Source: Neotabrizicola shimadae (GTDB lineage Bacteria > Pseudomonadota > Alphaproteobacteria > Rhodobacterales > Rhodobacteraceae). Taken from it: a stretch of 64,000 nt of DNA. Positions within the stretch are counted from its first letter, which is position 1. Each line of letters begins with the position of its first letter. The position numbers and the translations under genes were made by a program. The notes beneath the pieces are model-generated. The model was not told the origin of the DNA, made no database searches, and saw nothing but the letters and a program-made list of their open reading frames with translations. The DNA lies in the NCBI RefSeq assembly GCF_019623905.1, contig NZ_CP069370.1, forward strand, positions 1,736,001 through 1,800,000. Direction: 5' to 3'. Positions 49,039-58,346 of the stretch are shown here, one piece after another.

Positions 49039-49725
49039 TCACTCGGTGATTTCCAGCACCACTGAAACCTGCGAAGTCACGCCGACCTCGCCGCCCGCCG
49101 TGGGCACCGGAGCGCCGGCCATCGCCTTGTCGGCCCGGAACATCGGCATGGGTTGGGCAAAGCCCGAGATCTCGGTGATCGAAACCACCGGGCCGACCTT
49201 GCTGCCCGCGGCCTCAACCAGAAGCGTGGCCCGCGCGATGGCATCGGCCACCGCCGCCTTGCGCGCCTCGTCCTGAAGCGGCTTCGGGTCCGAAAGGCCG
49301 AAGCTCAGCCCGTTCAGCGTGTTGGCCCCATCCGCCACGGCCGCGTCCAGCACCGCGCCAAGCGAGGCCAGCACCCGCACCCGCACCATCAGCTGGTTCG
49401 AGGCGACATAGCCGGTGATGCGCGAATTGCCCGATTCGTCGCTGGTCCAGTTCGGGTTCAGCGACAAATCCGATGTCTGCAGGTCGCGGTCCTCGATCCC
49501 GGCGGCGCGCAGACGGTCCATCACCTGGGCCAGCGCCGCCGAATTGGCACCAAGCGCCGAGGCCGCCGTATCGCCTTGCGTGGTTACGCCGATGGACAGC
49601 GTGGCAAGGTCCGGGCTGGACTGGACAGTGCCCTCGCCGGTCACCGTAACCAGCCGCGAGGGAGCTTCGGCCAGCGCCGGCGTCGCCAGCAGGGTCGAAA
49701 GCAGCAAAATGGAAAGGATACGCAT
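49039..49725 (-). CDS. SIMPL-domain (DUF541) periplasmic protein
   Basis: A 228-residue exported protein. The signal peptide is about 1-19 (RILSILLLSTLLATPALA). A SIMPL/DUF541 domain fills the rest: RLVTVTGEGTVQSSPDLATLSIGVTTQGDTAASAL, TSDLSLNPNW, RITGYVASNQLMVRVRVLASLGAVLDAAV, and SVVLEITE at the end. Homologues form oligomers in the periplasm or outer membrane and are linked to stress in some bacteria; the exact role is unknown. The ATG at 49723-49725 has AGGAAG at good spacing. An upstream ATG (49740) lacks one. Confidence 0.88.
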   Translation of the reverse strand: MRILSILLLSTLLATPALAEAPSRLVTVTGEGTVQSSPDLATLSIGVTTQGDTAASALGANSAALAQVMDRLRAAGIEDRDLQTSDLSLNPNWTSDESGNSRITGYVASNQLMVRVRVLASLGAVLDAAVADGANTLNGLSFGLSDPKPLQDEARKAAVADAIARATLLVEAAGSKVGPVVSITEISGFAQPMPMFRADKAMAGAPVPTAGGEVGVTSQVSVVLEITE

Positions 49726-49877
49726 CGGAATCTTCCTCATGTGGTCGCGTTCTGTCCGATATGACGCAGACCGCGCCCCGAGTCTTGGCGCCGAGCCGAA
49801 AATTTCTCTGGCCGGACCGCGTCGGTCTGCACCACGCCCGGCAACCGCCCCGAAATAGCGCAGAAATCGTCGTTGAA

Positions 49878-49894
49878 CCGCCGGAATCCGGCGG
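49878..49894. repeat. 17-bp palindrome in a divergent intergenic region
   Basis: CCGCCGGA (49878-49885), a central A, and TCCGGCGG (49887-49894) form a perfect inverted repeat, followed by a pyrimidine stretch (CTTTCCTTTCC). A second hairpin, GGCGGG-CCT-CCCGCC, is at 49943-49957. Both lie between the divergent SIMPL gene and the 1016-residue gene. They may be regulatory or leader structures. Confidence 0.5.
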
Positions 49895-49986
49895 CTTTCC
49901 TTTCCTTGGGCGAAAAGCTGCTGTAGGAAGACGGCACCCGCTGGCGGGCCTCCCGCCGGCCTAATGCGCCATGCTAATGCCAGCCC

Positions 49987-52900
49987 ATGAAACCTAGCTT
50001 TGCCCTGACCCTCAGCAACGACCGTGTCGGTCTCCTGCATCGCACGCCGAAGGGCTGGATGCCGGTCGGCGACTGCGCCTTCGGCAGTCCCGACTTCGAC
50101 GCCTCGCTGGAATACATGCGTTCCACCGCGCTTGGCCTCTCGCCCAAGGGCATCACCACCAAGCTGGTGATCCCGAACACCGAAATCCTCTACCTCGAGG
50201 TCGAGGCCCCCGGTGCCGATGCCAACACGCGCCGCCGCCAGATCCGCACCGCGCTGAAGGACAAGACGCCCTACCCGGTGGAAGAACTGGTGTTCGACAG
50301 CTGGGGCAAGGGACCGATGGTGCAGGTCGCCGTGGTCTGGAAGGGCACGCTGGAAGAGGCCGAGGGCTTTGCGGACGAACACCGGTTCAACCCGGTGTCC
50401 TTCGTGGCGATTCCCGATGAGGGCAAGTTCAAGGGCGAGCCTTGGTTCGGCATGACCAAAGTGTCCGGCACGATCCTGTCGGCCGGCGAAAAGGTCGAAC
50501 GCGACCAGGACCCAATCCTGCTTTCGGCGCGGGAAATCCCGCGTAGCGAACCGGCCGAACCCGTGGTGGCTGCCCCGCCGCCCGAGCCCGCGCCGAAGCC
50601 GCCCGCGCCCGAAGTGCCCGAGGTGCCCGCGCCCACACCGGCAGAGGTTCCGGCAGAACCTGTCGAAGCGCCTCCATCCCCGCCGGCGGAACTGCCTGCG
50701 CCCGAGCCGGACCTGCCCGAACCGGCCCCGGACGAGCTGCCCGAACCCCCGTCATTCCGGGCGCCCCCGCGGCCGATCCCCGAGTTCCACGTGCGCCAGG
50801 CCGCTGGTGCCACTGCGCCGGTTTCCGCCGCGCCTGTGGCCCAGCCAGCGCCGGCTCCCCTTCCTGATGCCGCCGAACCCGTCGCGGAAGAAGCGCCGAT
50901 GGCGCTGGACGTGGCGCCGGAGCCAGAGCCTGCGCCTCCAGCTGTTGCCGCCGATGATGTGCCGCCGATGCCCGCAGGTCTTGCCGGGCGGCGCCCTGTT
51001 GCGGCAGCCCCCCGCCCTGCCGAACCCGCCCGCCGCGCCGTGGCCGAACCGGCCCTGCCTTCGGGTCTTGCCGGGCGGCGTCCCGCCACCGGCGACGAGG
51101 ACGAATTGCCACCCGAACCGTCGCCCGCCGCGCTGGCCGCCTTTGCCAGCCGGCGTGCTGCGGATGCACCGGCCAAGCCTGTAACACCGCCGGCGCGGGG
51201 CATCCTGTCGGACGGCCCGAGCAGCTTCCGCCCGCCGGTCGAGCGGCCCGCTGCCCGCCCGGCGGGCACGGCAAAGCCCGAAGCGACACCGGCGCCCCGC
51301 CCGGCGGCCCGCGCCGATGCCACGGTCAAGGGCCTTGGCGCGCCGGTGACCTCGCCCACCATTCCGGGCGCGGGCAAGCCCCGCCGCGTCGAGATCCCGC
51401 CACCGGCCGAGGGCGCGACGCCGCCCCCGCGCCCGCCCAAGGCCTCGAAAACCGGGCTCGGGTCAAAGCCGATGCCGCCCACGCGGGGCAAGCCGAAGTA
51501 TCTGGGCCTGATCCTGACAGCGGTTCTTCTGGCGCTGCTGATCGCGGTCGCGGCCTGGTCCAGCTTTTACGTCTCTCAAAACGACACCACGGCCGATCCG
51601 GCGGTGGCCGTGGCCAGCGCCGAGCCAGAGCCCGAGCTGACGCCTGAAGAGATCGCGGCGATGAACGAGGCCGAGGCCGAGGCCGAGGCAGACGGTCAGG
51701 CGCCGAAAGATCTTGCGCCGCCCGCCGCGGAAACGGCCGCCGCCCCTGAAGCGCCTGCCCCGGACAGCGCGGTTGCCGCAGAGGCCGTACCGGCCGAGGC
51801 GCCCGCCGCCTTGCCGGCCGAATCCCCCGCCGAAGCCGCCACGGAAACCGCAGTGGCCGAACCCGCTCCCGCAACGCCGATCGGCGATGCCGCCGACGCG
51901 GCGCCCAGCCCCGCCAGCGAGCCACAGGACGAGATATTCCTGGCCGCGATGGATCAGCCACCGCTGACGCCCGATCCGGTCGCCCTTCCTGGCCCCTCGG
52001 CAACGGCCGATGCCGCGCCCGGGTTCCAGATGCCGCCGCCCGCGTTTGGCACCGTGTATCAGTTCGATGCGAACGGCCTTCTGGTCCCCACGAAGGAAGG
52101 CATCCTATCGCCCGATGGCGTGATGCTGATCGCGGGCCGCCCCTCCAAGCTGCCGCCTGAACGGCCCGCCGCCGTGACCGAGGCCGCCACCGCGGCTGCC
52201 GCCGCGCTTGCCGCCGAAGTCGCCGCCGCGCAGGCTGCAGCTCAGGCTGCCGCCACCCCGGGCGCCATCGCCTCTGGCGCGACTGCCGTGCCCGCACCTG
52301 AAACCATTGTCAGCGACCCGGCCCTGGCCGAGTTCAAGCCGAAGCAACGGCCCGAAAACCTGACGCCGCCGGCTGCCGCCGCCGGGGACGACGCCTCGCT
52401 CGCCCCCGCCGCCGACAGCCGGTTCGCCAGCCTGCGCCCGCGCGCCCGCACCGAATCGGCCATTGATGCCGCTATGGCGTCCAGCAGCTCCGTTGCCGAC
52501 GCTTCGCTCGTGAATGCCTCGACCAGCCAACTTGCGGTTCAGGTCTCGATGAAACCCGCTGCCCGGCCCAAGGACATGTCGCGCGCGGTCGAGGCCGCGG
52601 TGGCCGCAGCCGTCAGCCAGCCCGCACCGCAACCCGAGCCGGAACCAGAGCCGCAGCCCGAGGTTCAGGTGGCCTCGGCACAGCCGGTCCCGGCCAAACC
52701 GGAAAAGCCCCCTGCCAAGGCCAAGGCGCAGCCCGCGCCCGAAGCCGACGAAGAGCCCGAGGTGGACACCTCGCGTGATCGCTCGCCCGCGCTGAAGGGC
52801 GTTGTGGCGAAGAAGGCCACCTTCGTGAACGCGTTGAACCTGTCCAAGACCAGCCTGATCGGCGTCTACGGCACGCCATCCAAGCGCTATGCGCTGGTCC

Positions 52901-53037
52901 GCATGTCCACTGGGCGCTACAAGAAGGTCAAGGTTGGCGACTCCCTCGATGGCGGGCGGGTCGCCGCGATCTCGCAAAGCGAGTTGACCTACAAGAAGGG
53001 CAGCCGCTCCTTTACCCTGTCCATGCCGAAAAGCTGA
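49987..53037 (+). CDS. Large membrane protein with GspL/PilM-like N terminus and PilP/GspC-like C terminus
   Basis: A 1016-residue protein. The N-terminal part (about 1-165) looks like the GspL/PilM ferredoxin-like fold: ITTKLVIPNTEILYLEVEAPGADANTRRRQIRTALKDKTPYPVEELVFDSWG, then VQVAVVWKGTLEEAEGFADEH. A Pro/Ala/Glu-rich stretch follows (about 180-500). One membrane helix (about 504-530, YLGLILTAVLLALLIAVAAW) separates it from a second long Ala/Pro-rich region. The C terminus (about 935-1016) resembles a PilP/GspC HR domain: ALNLSKTSLIGVYGTPSKRYALVRMSTGRYKKVKVGDSL, ISQSELTYKKGSRSFTLSM. The protein would span the inner membrane with the rich region outside. No other type II secretion or pilus genes are near. 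I do not know its function; the domain assignments are by fold-like similarity. Confidence 0.65.
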   Translation: MKPSFALTLSNDRVGLLHRTPKGWMPVGDCAFGSPDFDASLEYMRSTALGLSPKGITTKLVIPNTEILYLEVEAPGADANTRRRQIRTALKDKTPYPVEELVFDSWGKGPMVQVAVVWKGTLEEAEGFADEHRFNPVSFVAIPDEGKFKGEPWFGMTKVSGTILSAGEKVERDQDPILLSAREIPRSEPAEPVVAAPPPEPAPKPPAPEVPEVPAPTPAEVPAEPVEAPPSPPAELPAPEPDLPEPAPDELPEPPSFRAPPRPIPEFHVRQAAGATAPVSAAPVAQPAPAPLPDAAEPVAEEAPMALDVAPEPEPAPPAVAADDVPPMPAGLAGRRPVAAAPRPAEPARRAVAEPALPSGLAGRRPATGDEDELPPEPSPAALAAFASRRAADAPAKPVTPPARGILSDGPSSFRPPVERPAARPAGTAKPEATPAPRPAARADATVKGLGAPVTSPTIPGAGKPRRVEIPPPAEGATPPPRPPKASKTGLGSKPMPPTRGKPKYLGLILTAVLLALLIAVAAWSSFYVSQNDTTADPAVAVASAEPEPELTPEEIAAMNEAEAEAEADGQAPKDLAPPAAETAAAPEAPAPDSAVAAEAVPAEAPAALPAESPAEAATETAVAEPAPATPIGDAADAAPSPASEPQDEIFLAAMDQPPLTPDPVALPGPSATADAAPGFQMPPPAFGTVYQFDANGLLVPTKEGILSPDGVMLIAGRPSKLPPERPAAVTEAATAAAAALAAEVAAAQAAAQAAATPGAIASGATAVPAPETIVSDPALAEFKPKQRPENLTPPAAAAGDDASLAPAADSRFASLRPRARTESAIDAAMASSSSVADASLVNASTSQLAVQVSMKPAARPKDMSRAVEAAVAAAVSQPAPQPEPEPEPQPEVQVASAQPVPAKPEKPPAKAKAQPAPEADEEPEVDTSRDRSPALKGVVAKKATFVNALNLSKTSLIGVYGTPSKRYALVRMSTGRYKKVKVGDSLDGGRVAAISQSELTYKKGSRSFTLSMPKS

Positions 53038-53070
53038 TCCGGCGGGCGGGCACCGCTAACCGGGACGGTC

Positions 53071-54942
53071 ATGGAAAGCACGCTGTTTCTCGCCACGCTC
53101 TACCTCGGGCTCGCGGTGATCGTGGTGCCCGTTGCGGTACGGATGGGCCTGGGTTCGGTGCTGGGCTACCTTGCCGCCGGCATCGTCCTTGGGCCGGTCC
53201 TGGGCCTTGCCGGGGCGGAAACCACCGAGCTTCAGCATGTTGCCGAATTCGGCGTGGTGATGATGCTATTCCTCATCGGGCTGGAGCTTGATCCTCGCAG
53301 CCTTTGGTTGATGCGCGCCTCGCTTGTGGGGCTTGGCCTATCGCAGGTCGTCCTCTCCGCCACCGCCCTGTCGGCCGCGCTGATCCTGCTTGGCTTCGAC
53401 TGGCACGGCGCCGTCGGCATCGGGCTGATCCTGGCCATGTCCTCGACCGCCATCGTACTGCAGACCCTGACGGAAAAGCGCCTGATGCGTACTCCGGGCG
53501 GCAAGGCCAGCTTTGCGGTGCTGCTGACGCAGGACATGGCGGTGGTCCCGATCCTTGCCGCCCTGCCGCTTCTGGCGCGCAGCCTGCCGCGCGAGGCCGC
53601 CGCCACCAGCCACGACACCGCCGACACCGCGGCCGAGCCGCTGATGACGCTGGTGCAATCGCTTCCGCCCTGGGGCGCGGCCCTTCTGACGCTTGGCATC
53701 GTCGCGGCGATCATCCTTGGCGGCCATTTTCTGTCACGCCCGGTGTTCCGCTTTGTGCACGCCTCGCGGCTGCCAGAGATGTCCACCTTCGTCTCGCTTC
53801 TTCTGGTGGCCGGTATCGCCTTCTTGATGATGCTGGTCGGCCTTTCCCCGGCGCTTGGCACCTTTCTGGCCGGGGTGGTTCTGGCCAACTCGGAATTCCG
53901 CCATCAGATCGAGGCCGACATCCGCCCGTTCAAGGGCCTCCTTCTGGGCATCTTCTTCATCACCGTGGGCATCGGCATCGACCTGTCCGGTCTGGTGGAC
54001 CGGCCGGTGCAGATCCTTGGCCTGACGCTGATGCTTCTGGCGATCAAGGCCGCCGTGCTCTTCGGCATTGCCCTCTTCGCCCGAATGAAGGGCGGAGACC
54101 GCTGGCTTTTCACCTTCGGTCTGGCCCAGGGCGGCGAGTTCGGCTTTGTCCTGGCCGCCACCGCCCTGTCCGAACAGGTGCTGACGCCGTCAGAGGCCCA
54201 TACTGTCACGCTGGTCATCAGCCTGTCGATGCTGGTCACGCCGCTTCTGTTCCTGGTGGCCGACATGCTGGCCCGACGCCGCGCACCCGAACCCGACCGC
54301 GACCCCGACAAGGTCGAGGAGCGGGGCCGTGTCCTCATCGCCGGAATCGGGCGGTTCGGGCAGGTGGTCAACCGGCTGGTGCGGTCCGCGGGCCTGTCCA
54401 CCGTGGTGCTGGATGCGGACATGGCCACCATAGAGACCATGCGCCGCTTTGGCGTGAAGGGCTATTTCGGCGATCCCTCGCGCCCTGAACTGCTGGAAGC
54501 GGCAGGGCTGGATCAGGCGGATGTGCTGGTGGTCGCGGTGGACGACCGCGACAACGCCACCCGCATCGTGAGCTTTGCCCGCCGCCGCAGGCCGGACCTG
54601 CACATCGTCGCCCGCGCCCGCGACAGGGTGCATGTCTATGAACTCTACCAGGCCGGGGCCAACGACATCGTGCGCGAAACCTTCGACAGCTCGGTGCGCG
54701 CTGGCCGCTATGTGTTGGAAAATACGGGCTTCTCGGACTACGAGGCCGCGATGATCAGCCAGACCTACTACAAGGTGGACCGCGCCGCGATGAAGGACCT
54801 GGCCGAGCTTTGGGTGCCCGGCCAGCCGGTCCACCTGAACGAAGCCTATGTCGCCCGCGCGCGCAAGCTGGACCGCGATCTGGAAACCGCCCTGATCGAG
54901 GCGCTGGAAGACGGCCGCCGCCCCTCGGAAGCGGCCGAATAG
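53071..54942 (+). CDS. Kef-type monovalent cation:proton antiporter with TrkA-N domain
   Basis: A CPA2 transporter of 623 residues. About 12 hydrophobic helices (about 5-400) include LLIGLELDPR, MSSTAIVLQTL, LSPALGTFLAGVVLANSEFRHQIEADIRPFKGLLLGIFFITVGI and FTFGLAQGGEFGFVLA. The cytoplasmic Rossmann domain starts near 420 with GRVLIAGIGRFGQVVNRLV and VLDADMATIETMRRFGVKGYFGDPSRPELL (KTN/TrkA-N, NAD(H) binding). It likely exchanges K+ or Na+ for protons; homologues are KefB/KefC and YbaL. It lies 33 bp after the previous gene and ends 1 bp before the convergent cobT. Confidence 0.94.
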   Translation: MESTLFLATLYLGLAVIVVPVAVRMGLGSVLGYLAAGIVLGPVLGLAGAETTELQHVAEFGVVMMLFLIGLELDPRSLWLMRASLVGLGLSQVVLSATALSAALILLGFDWHGAVGIGLILAMSSTAIVLQTLTEKRLMRTPGGKASFAVLLTQDMAVVPILAALPLLARSLPREAAATSHDTADTAAEPLMTLVQSLPPWGAALLTLGIVAAIILGGHFLSRPVFRFVHASRLPEMSTFVSLLLVAGIAFLMMLVGLSPALGTFLAGVVLANSEFRHQIEADIRPFKGLLLGIFFITVGIGIDLSGLVDRPVQILGLTLMLLAIKAAVLFGIALFARMKGGDRWLFTFGLAQGGEFGFVLAATALSEQVLTPSEAHTVTLVISLSMLVTPLLFLVADMLARRRAPEPDRDPDKVEERGRVLIAGIGRFGQVVNRLVRSAGLSTVVLDADMATIETMRRFGVKGYFGDPSRPELLEAAGLDQADVLVVAVDDRDNATRIVSFARRRRPDLHIVARARDRVHVYELYQAGANDIVRETFDSSVRAGRYVLENTGFSDYEAAMISQTYYKVDRAAMKDLAELWVPGQPVHLNEAYVARARKLDRDLETALIEALEDGRRPSEAAE

Positions 54943-54943
54943 C

Positions 54944-55963
54944 TCAGCCCTCGGACACGCCCGCCTCGGCAAAGGTCGCCATGCCGGAATGGCAGGCCAC
55001 CGCGCCCTTCAGCACGCCGATCGCCAGAGCGGCGCCCGACCCTTCGCCAAGCCGCAGGCCAAGCGCCAGAAGCGGCTCCTTGCCCAGTGCCGCCAGCAGC
55101 CTGCCATGCGCGCCTTCGGCGCTCTGGTGGCCCGCCACCGCATGATCCAGCGCCCCCGGCGCCGCGCGATGCAACACCGCCGCCGCCGCGCAAGCGATGA
55201 ACCCGTCCAGGACCACCGGAATCCGCTCTGCCCGCGCCCGCGCCATCGCACCCGACATGGCCGCAATCTCGCGCCCACCCAGACAGCGCAGCACCTGCAG
55301 CGGGTCACCCAGCAGGCCCGTGTGCCGCGCCAGCCCTTCGGTCACCACCTGCGCCTTGCGCTTCAGCCCGTGATTGTCCACGCCGGTGCCCCGGCCCACC
55401 CAATCCTCGGCCGCCCCGCCGAACAGCGCCGCAGCAATCGCCGCCGCTGCCGTGGTATTGGCAATGCCCATCTCGCCCACCACCACCAGATCGGCAGCCG
55501 GATCCACCGCATCCCATCCGGTGCGCAGTGCCGCCACCGCCTCGGCCTCGCTCATCGCGGGCTGTTGCGTGAAATCCGCCGTGGGCCGGTCCAATTCCAG
55601 TGCGTGAACCGCCATGGTCGCGCCAAAGCATTTGGCCAACTGGTTGATCGCCGCGCCACCGGCCCGGAAATTCGCCACCATCTGCACCGTCACTTCCGCC
55701 GGAAAGGCCGAAACACCCCGCGCGGCAATGCCGTGGTTGCCCGCGAAGATCAGCACCTGCGGCCGCTCCAACACCGGCTTCTCGCGCCCCTGCCAGCCGG
55801 CAACCCAGATCGCCAGTTCCTCCAGCCGCCCAAGCGCCCCCGGCGGCTTGGTCAGCATGCCGTTGCGCGCCGACGCCGCCTTCAGCGCCTCCGCATCCGG
55901 TGCAGGCAGCGCGTCCAGCAGGGCACGAAAGGCGGAAAGGCTATCAAAGGTGGGCGCGGGCAT
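54944..55963 (-). CDS. cobT: Nicotinate-nucleotide:dimethylbenzimidazole phosphoribosyltransferase CobT
   Basis: CobT (339 residues) makes alpha-ribazole phosphate, the lower ligand precursor of cobalamin. Family motifs include [43 protein letters not shown], and the [16 protein letters not shown] and GRGTGVDN stretches. It is divergent from cobS, whose enzyme joins alpha-ribazole to adenosylcobinamide-GDP. The two genes are transcribed from a 78-bp gap. No cobalamin riboswitch was seen there. Confidence 0.96.
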   Translation of the reverse strand: MPAPTFDSLSAFRALLDALPAPDAEALKAASARNGMLTKPPGALGRLEELAIWVAGWQGREKPVLERPQVLIFAGNHGIAARGVSAFPAEVTVQMVANFRAGGAAINQLAKCFGATMAVHALELDRPTADFTQQPAMSEAEAVAALRTGWDAVDPAADLVVVGEMGIANTTAAAAIAAALFGGAAEDWVGRGTGVDNHGLKRKAQVVTEGLARHTGLLGDPLQVLRCLGGREIAAMSGAMARARAERIPVVLDGFIACAAAAVLHRAAPGALDHAVAGHQSAEGAHGRLLAALGKEPLLALGLRLGEGSGAALAIGVLKGAVACHSGMATFAEAGVSEG

Positions 55964-56041
55964 CGTGGTCCTCGTTGAATGGCGGTCCCGGCTTGGCTAC
56001 CCAAGGGGCAGAAGATCCGCCAGCCCGGAAAGGACACCCCG

Positions 56042-56788
56042 ATGCCCCCGCGCGACACTGCCGCGCCCCGGATGGCCGACATCCTCTCTGCCCTCGGGCT
56101 TCTGACCCGCCTGCCGCTGCCCGACCACGCCCCGCGCGGGGCCGAGGCCGCCTGGGCCTGGCCCCTGGCCGGCGCCGTGGTGGGCCTGATCGGCGCCGCC
56201 GCCGCCTGGCTCGCACTGACAGTTGGCGCCGGTCCCGGCGCCGCCGCCGCCGCCGCCTTGGTGGCGCAGGCGCTCACCACCGGCGGGCTGCACGAGGACG
56301 GCCTTTCCGACACCGCCGATGGCCTTCTGGGCGGTCGCACGCGGGAAAGGCGGCTGGAGATCATGAAGGACAGCCGCATCGGGAGCTTTGGCGCGCTGGC
56401 GCTGATCCTGGTAACGCTAGCCCGCTGGTCCGCCCTCGCCGCACTGTGCGCTGGCGGGCCTTTTGCCGCCGTGCTCGTCGCCGCGGGCGCCCTGTCGCGC
56501 GTGCCGATGGCCGCGATCATGGCCGCCCTGCCCAATGCGCGCGACACCGGCCTGTCGCGGCTCACCGGCCGCCCTGCCGGGGCCACCGTGGCGCTGGCCG
56601 CCTGCCTGGCCCTCGCACTTGCGCTGATCCTCACCGGCTGGCAGGCCCTGCCCGCCGCGCTGATTGCCGCGCTCCTGTGCGCGGGCCTCGCGCGCGCGGC
56701 CCGCAGCCGCATCGGCGGCCAGACCGGCGACATCCTGGGCGCCAGCCAGCAGATCGCCGAGGCGACGCTTCTCAGCCTGCTGAAATGA
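56042..56788 (+). CDS. cobS: Adenosylcobinamide-GDP ribazoletransferase CobS
   Basis: An integral membrane protein of 248 residues that completes the cobalamin nucleotide loop. Landmarks are LTRLPLPDHAP, TTGGLHEDGLSDTADGLLGGRTRERRLEIMKDSRIGSFGALAL, and several hydrophobic segments; HEDGLSDTADG is the catalytic-type motif. The ATG at 56042 is preceded by GGAAAGGA. A start at 55979 would add 21 residues without family similarity. It converges with carD, with a hairpin between. Confidence 0.93.
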   Translation: MPPRDTAAPRMADILSALGLLTRLPLPDHAPRGAEAAWAWPLAGAVVGLIGAAAAWLALTVGAGPGAAAAAALVAQALTTGGLHEDGLSDTADGLLGGRTRERRLEIMKDSRIGSFGALALILVTLARWSALAALCAGGPFAAVLVAAGALSRVPMAAIMAALPNARDTGLSRLTGRPAGATVALAACLALALALILTGWQALPAALIAALLCAGLARAARSRIGGQTGDILGASQQIAEATLLSLLK

Positions 56789-56810
56789 AAACGACGCCCC
56801 GAGGGGCGCC
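56789..56810 (-). terminator. Rho-independent terminator of carD
   Basis: Read on the minus strand, GGGGCG-type arms (CGCCCC at 56795-56800 and GGGGCG at 56803-56808 on the plus strand) are followed by GTTTTC and then ATTTC, a T-rich tail. It sits just behind the carD stop and also immediately after cobS. Confidence 0.6.
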
Positions 56811-56833
56811 GCTTCCACGAGGTAACCGAAATC

Positions 56834-57343
56834 TCAGGCGGCGCGGCTCAGAAGCACGTCGTCCACCTTCTTCTGCGCGCCGGCCTCGTCCACGCCGGAC
56901 ACCGCCGCCACTTCGCGGGTCAGCCGCTCCAGCGCCGCTTCATAAAGCTGACGCTCGGAATAGGACTGCTCGCGCTGGTCATCCGTGCGGTGAAGGTCGC
57001 GCACGACCTCGGCAATCGCCATCAGGTCGCCCGAGTTGATCTTCTGCTCGTACTCCTGGGCACGACGCGACCACATCGCCCGCTTGACCCGCGCCTTGCC
57101 CTTCAGCGTGTCCAGCGCCTTCGACACGACATCCGGCGTGGACAGCGAGCGCATCCCCACTTCCACTGCCTTGTGCGTCGGCACGCGCAGGGTCATCTTG
57201 TCCTTCTCGAACGAGATGACGAACAGTTCCAGCTTGAACCCGGCAATCTCCTGTTCCTCGATCGACATGATCCGACCGACGCCATGCGCCGGATAGACAA
57301 TGAATTCATTCGGACGGAACTCGGGCTTCTTGGTCTTCGTCAT
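56834..57343 (-). CDS. carD: CarD-family transcriptional regulator
   Basis: CarD (169 residues) binds the RNA polymerase beta subunit and stabilises open complexes at many promoters in alphaproteobacteria; in Rhodobacter it is linked to rRNA and housekeeping promoters that lack a perfect -7 T. The N-terminal Tudor-like RNAP-interaction domain covers about 5-65 (FRPNEFIVYPAHGVGRIMSIEEQEIAG), and the helical DNA-binding domain about 75-165, with KARVKRAMWSRRAQEYEQKINSGDL. It follows fdxA on the minus strand. Confidence 0.95.
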   Translation of the reverse strand: MTKTKKPEFRPNEFIVYPAHGVGRIMSIEEQEIAGFKLELFVISFEKDKMTLRVPTHKAVEVGMRSLSTPDVVSKALDTLKGKARVKRAMWSRRAQEYEQKINSGDLMAIAEVVRDLHRTDDQREQSYSERQLYEAALERLTREVAAVSGVDEAGAQKKVDDVLLSRAA

Positions 57344-57499
57344 TCAGTGACTTCCTCACAGGCCGCGCCCACGTCAGACGACAAGTCACCGACCGCGGAC
57401 AGATACCCCCGGCGATGACATATCCTTATCGTCATGAAAACCGTCCCGAGCGAGCAGCTGCGGGGCGGACACAGGCTTTCTATGACATCCATATAACAT

Positions 57500-57516
57500 G
57501 GAATCACCCCGATTCC
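57500..57516. repeat. Short hairpin in the fdxA-carD gap
   Basis: GGAATC (57500-57505) and GATTCC (57511-57516) surround ACCCC. The same gap has a second dyad, GATTCGC (57583-57589) and GCGAATC (57603-57609), nearer to the fdxA stop. Both contain GANTC, the CcrM methylation sequence. The second could act as the fdxA terminator. The 288-bp gap holds no gene I can support. Confidence 0.4.
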
Positions 57517-57631
57517 AACTGGCGTGGCGGGACATGCCGCACCGTTGCCAGGTCGCAAACCGGCGAGAAAGGCCCGATCACCGATTCGCGCTGCGCCTTT
57601 CGGCGAATCCCCGCCAGATCGGCCGCCCCGA

Positions 57632-57970
57632 TCAGCCGCCCGGACCGGCCGCTTCCGAGAAGTACTTGTCGCGCTTGCCGGTCTCGCCGTCGCGTTCCTC
57701 GGCTTCGGGCAGTGGGTCCTTCTTCGTCACGATCACCGGCCAGGCGACCGCATACTTGCGGTTGAAGGCGACCCACTCCTCCATGTCCGGCTCGGTATCG
57801 GGCCGGATGGCATCGGCCGGGCATTCCGGTTCGCAGACCCCGCAGTCGATGCACTCGTCCGGATGGATCACCAGCATGTTCTCGCCTTCGTAGAAGCAGT
57901 CCACCGGGCAGACTTCCACGCAGTCGGTGTACTTGCAGGCGATGCAATTGTCCGTCACGACATAGGTCAT
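57632..57970 (-). CDS. fdxA: Seven-iron ferredoxin FdxA
   Basis: A 112-residue ferredoxin with two cluster motifs in the N-terminal half: [19 protein letters not shown] for the first and [17 protein letters not shown] for the second. The spacing fits a [3Fe-4S][4Fe-4S] (7Fe) protein. A C-terminal extension rich in charged residues is normal in alphaproteobacteria ([21 protein letters not shown]). The start at 57970 ([12 protein letters not shown]) has AAAGGGA upstream. The order hslR-fdxA-carD is common in the group. Confidence 0.95.
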   Translation of the reverse strand: MTYVVTDNCIACKYTDCVEVCPVDCFYEGENMLVIHPDECIDCGVCEPECPADAIRPDTEPDMEEWVAFNRKYAVAWPVIVTKKDPLPEAEERDGETGKRDKYFSEAAGPGG

Positions 57971-58019
57971 CGGGCTGGTCCCTTTCCGTCTCGGCGGTGA
58001 GGTAGCCCACCCTGCCGCA

Positions 58020-58343
58020 TCATTCAAGGCGGTCCGGAGCAGGCGGATGCGCATCCAGGTCCAGATAGAGCGTTTGCGCCTCGCTGGCCGGGCCTCGGCG
58101 GATGCCGATCTCCAGCACCCGCACCACGCGCACCCGTCCCCCTTGCGAGAAGGTCAGCACGTCGCCCGGCCCCACCACATGACCCGCCTTCATCACGGCC
58201 TGGCCATTCAGGCGCACGCCTCCGGCCTGGACCGCGTCCGCGGCATCGCCACGCGCCTTGAAAAAGCGCGCCTGCCACAGCCACTTGTCCAGTCGCAACA
58301 CCGGCCGGCTGGCCGGGGCCGGGCGTCCCGACGGCCCGGCCAA
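58020..58343 (-). CDS. hslR: S4-domain RNA-binding protein, Hsp15/HslR type
   Basis: A 107-residue S4-domain protein: [50 protein letters not shown]. The E. coli homologue Hsp15 binds the large ribosomal subunit carrying a stalled nascent chain. It lies 3 bp after the SUV3-type helicase gene and 49 bp before fdxA. The call is by similarity; which RNA it binds here is unknown. Confidence 0.9.
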   Translation of the reverse strand: MAGPSGRPAPASRPVLRLDKWLWQARFFKARGDAADAVQAGGVRLNGQAVMKAGHVVGPGDVLTFSQGGRVRVVRVLEIGIRRGPASEAQTLYLDLDAHPPAPDRLE

Positions 58344-58346
58344 GCC

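Noticed and set aside
49761-49964. 67-codon plus-strand frame in the gap before the GspL-like gene
   Set aside because: No ribosome binding site, basic low-complexity product, and it covers the palindrome and the promoter area of the divergent genes.
55964-56041. Cobalamin riboswitch between cobT and cobS
   Set aside because: The gap is only 78 bp and lacks the B12 box; the cobQ upstream region has none either.
57480-57620. tRNA-like or structured RNA in the fdxA-carD gap
   Set aside because: There are two short stems but no cloverleaf, no T-loop GTTCGA sequence and no acceptor pairing.
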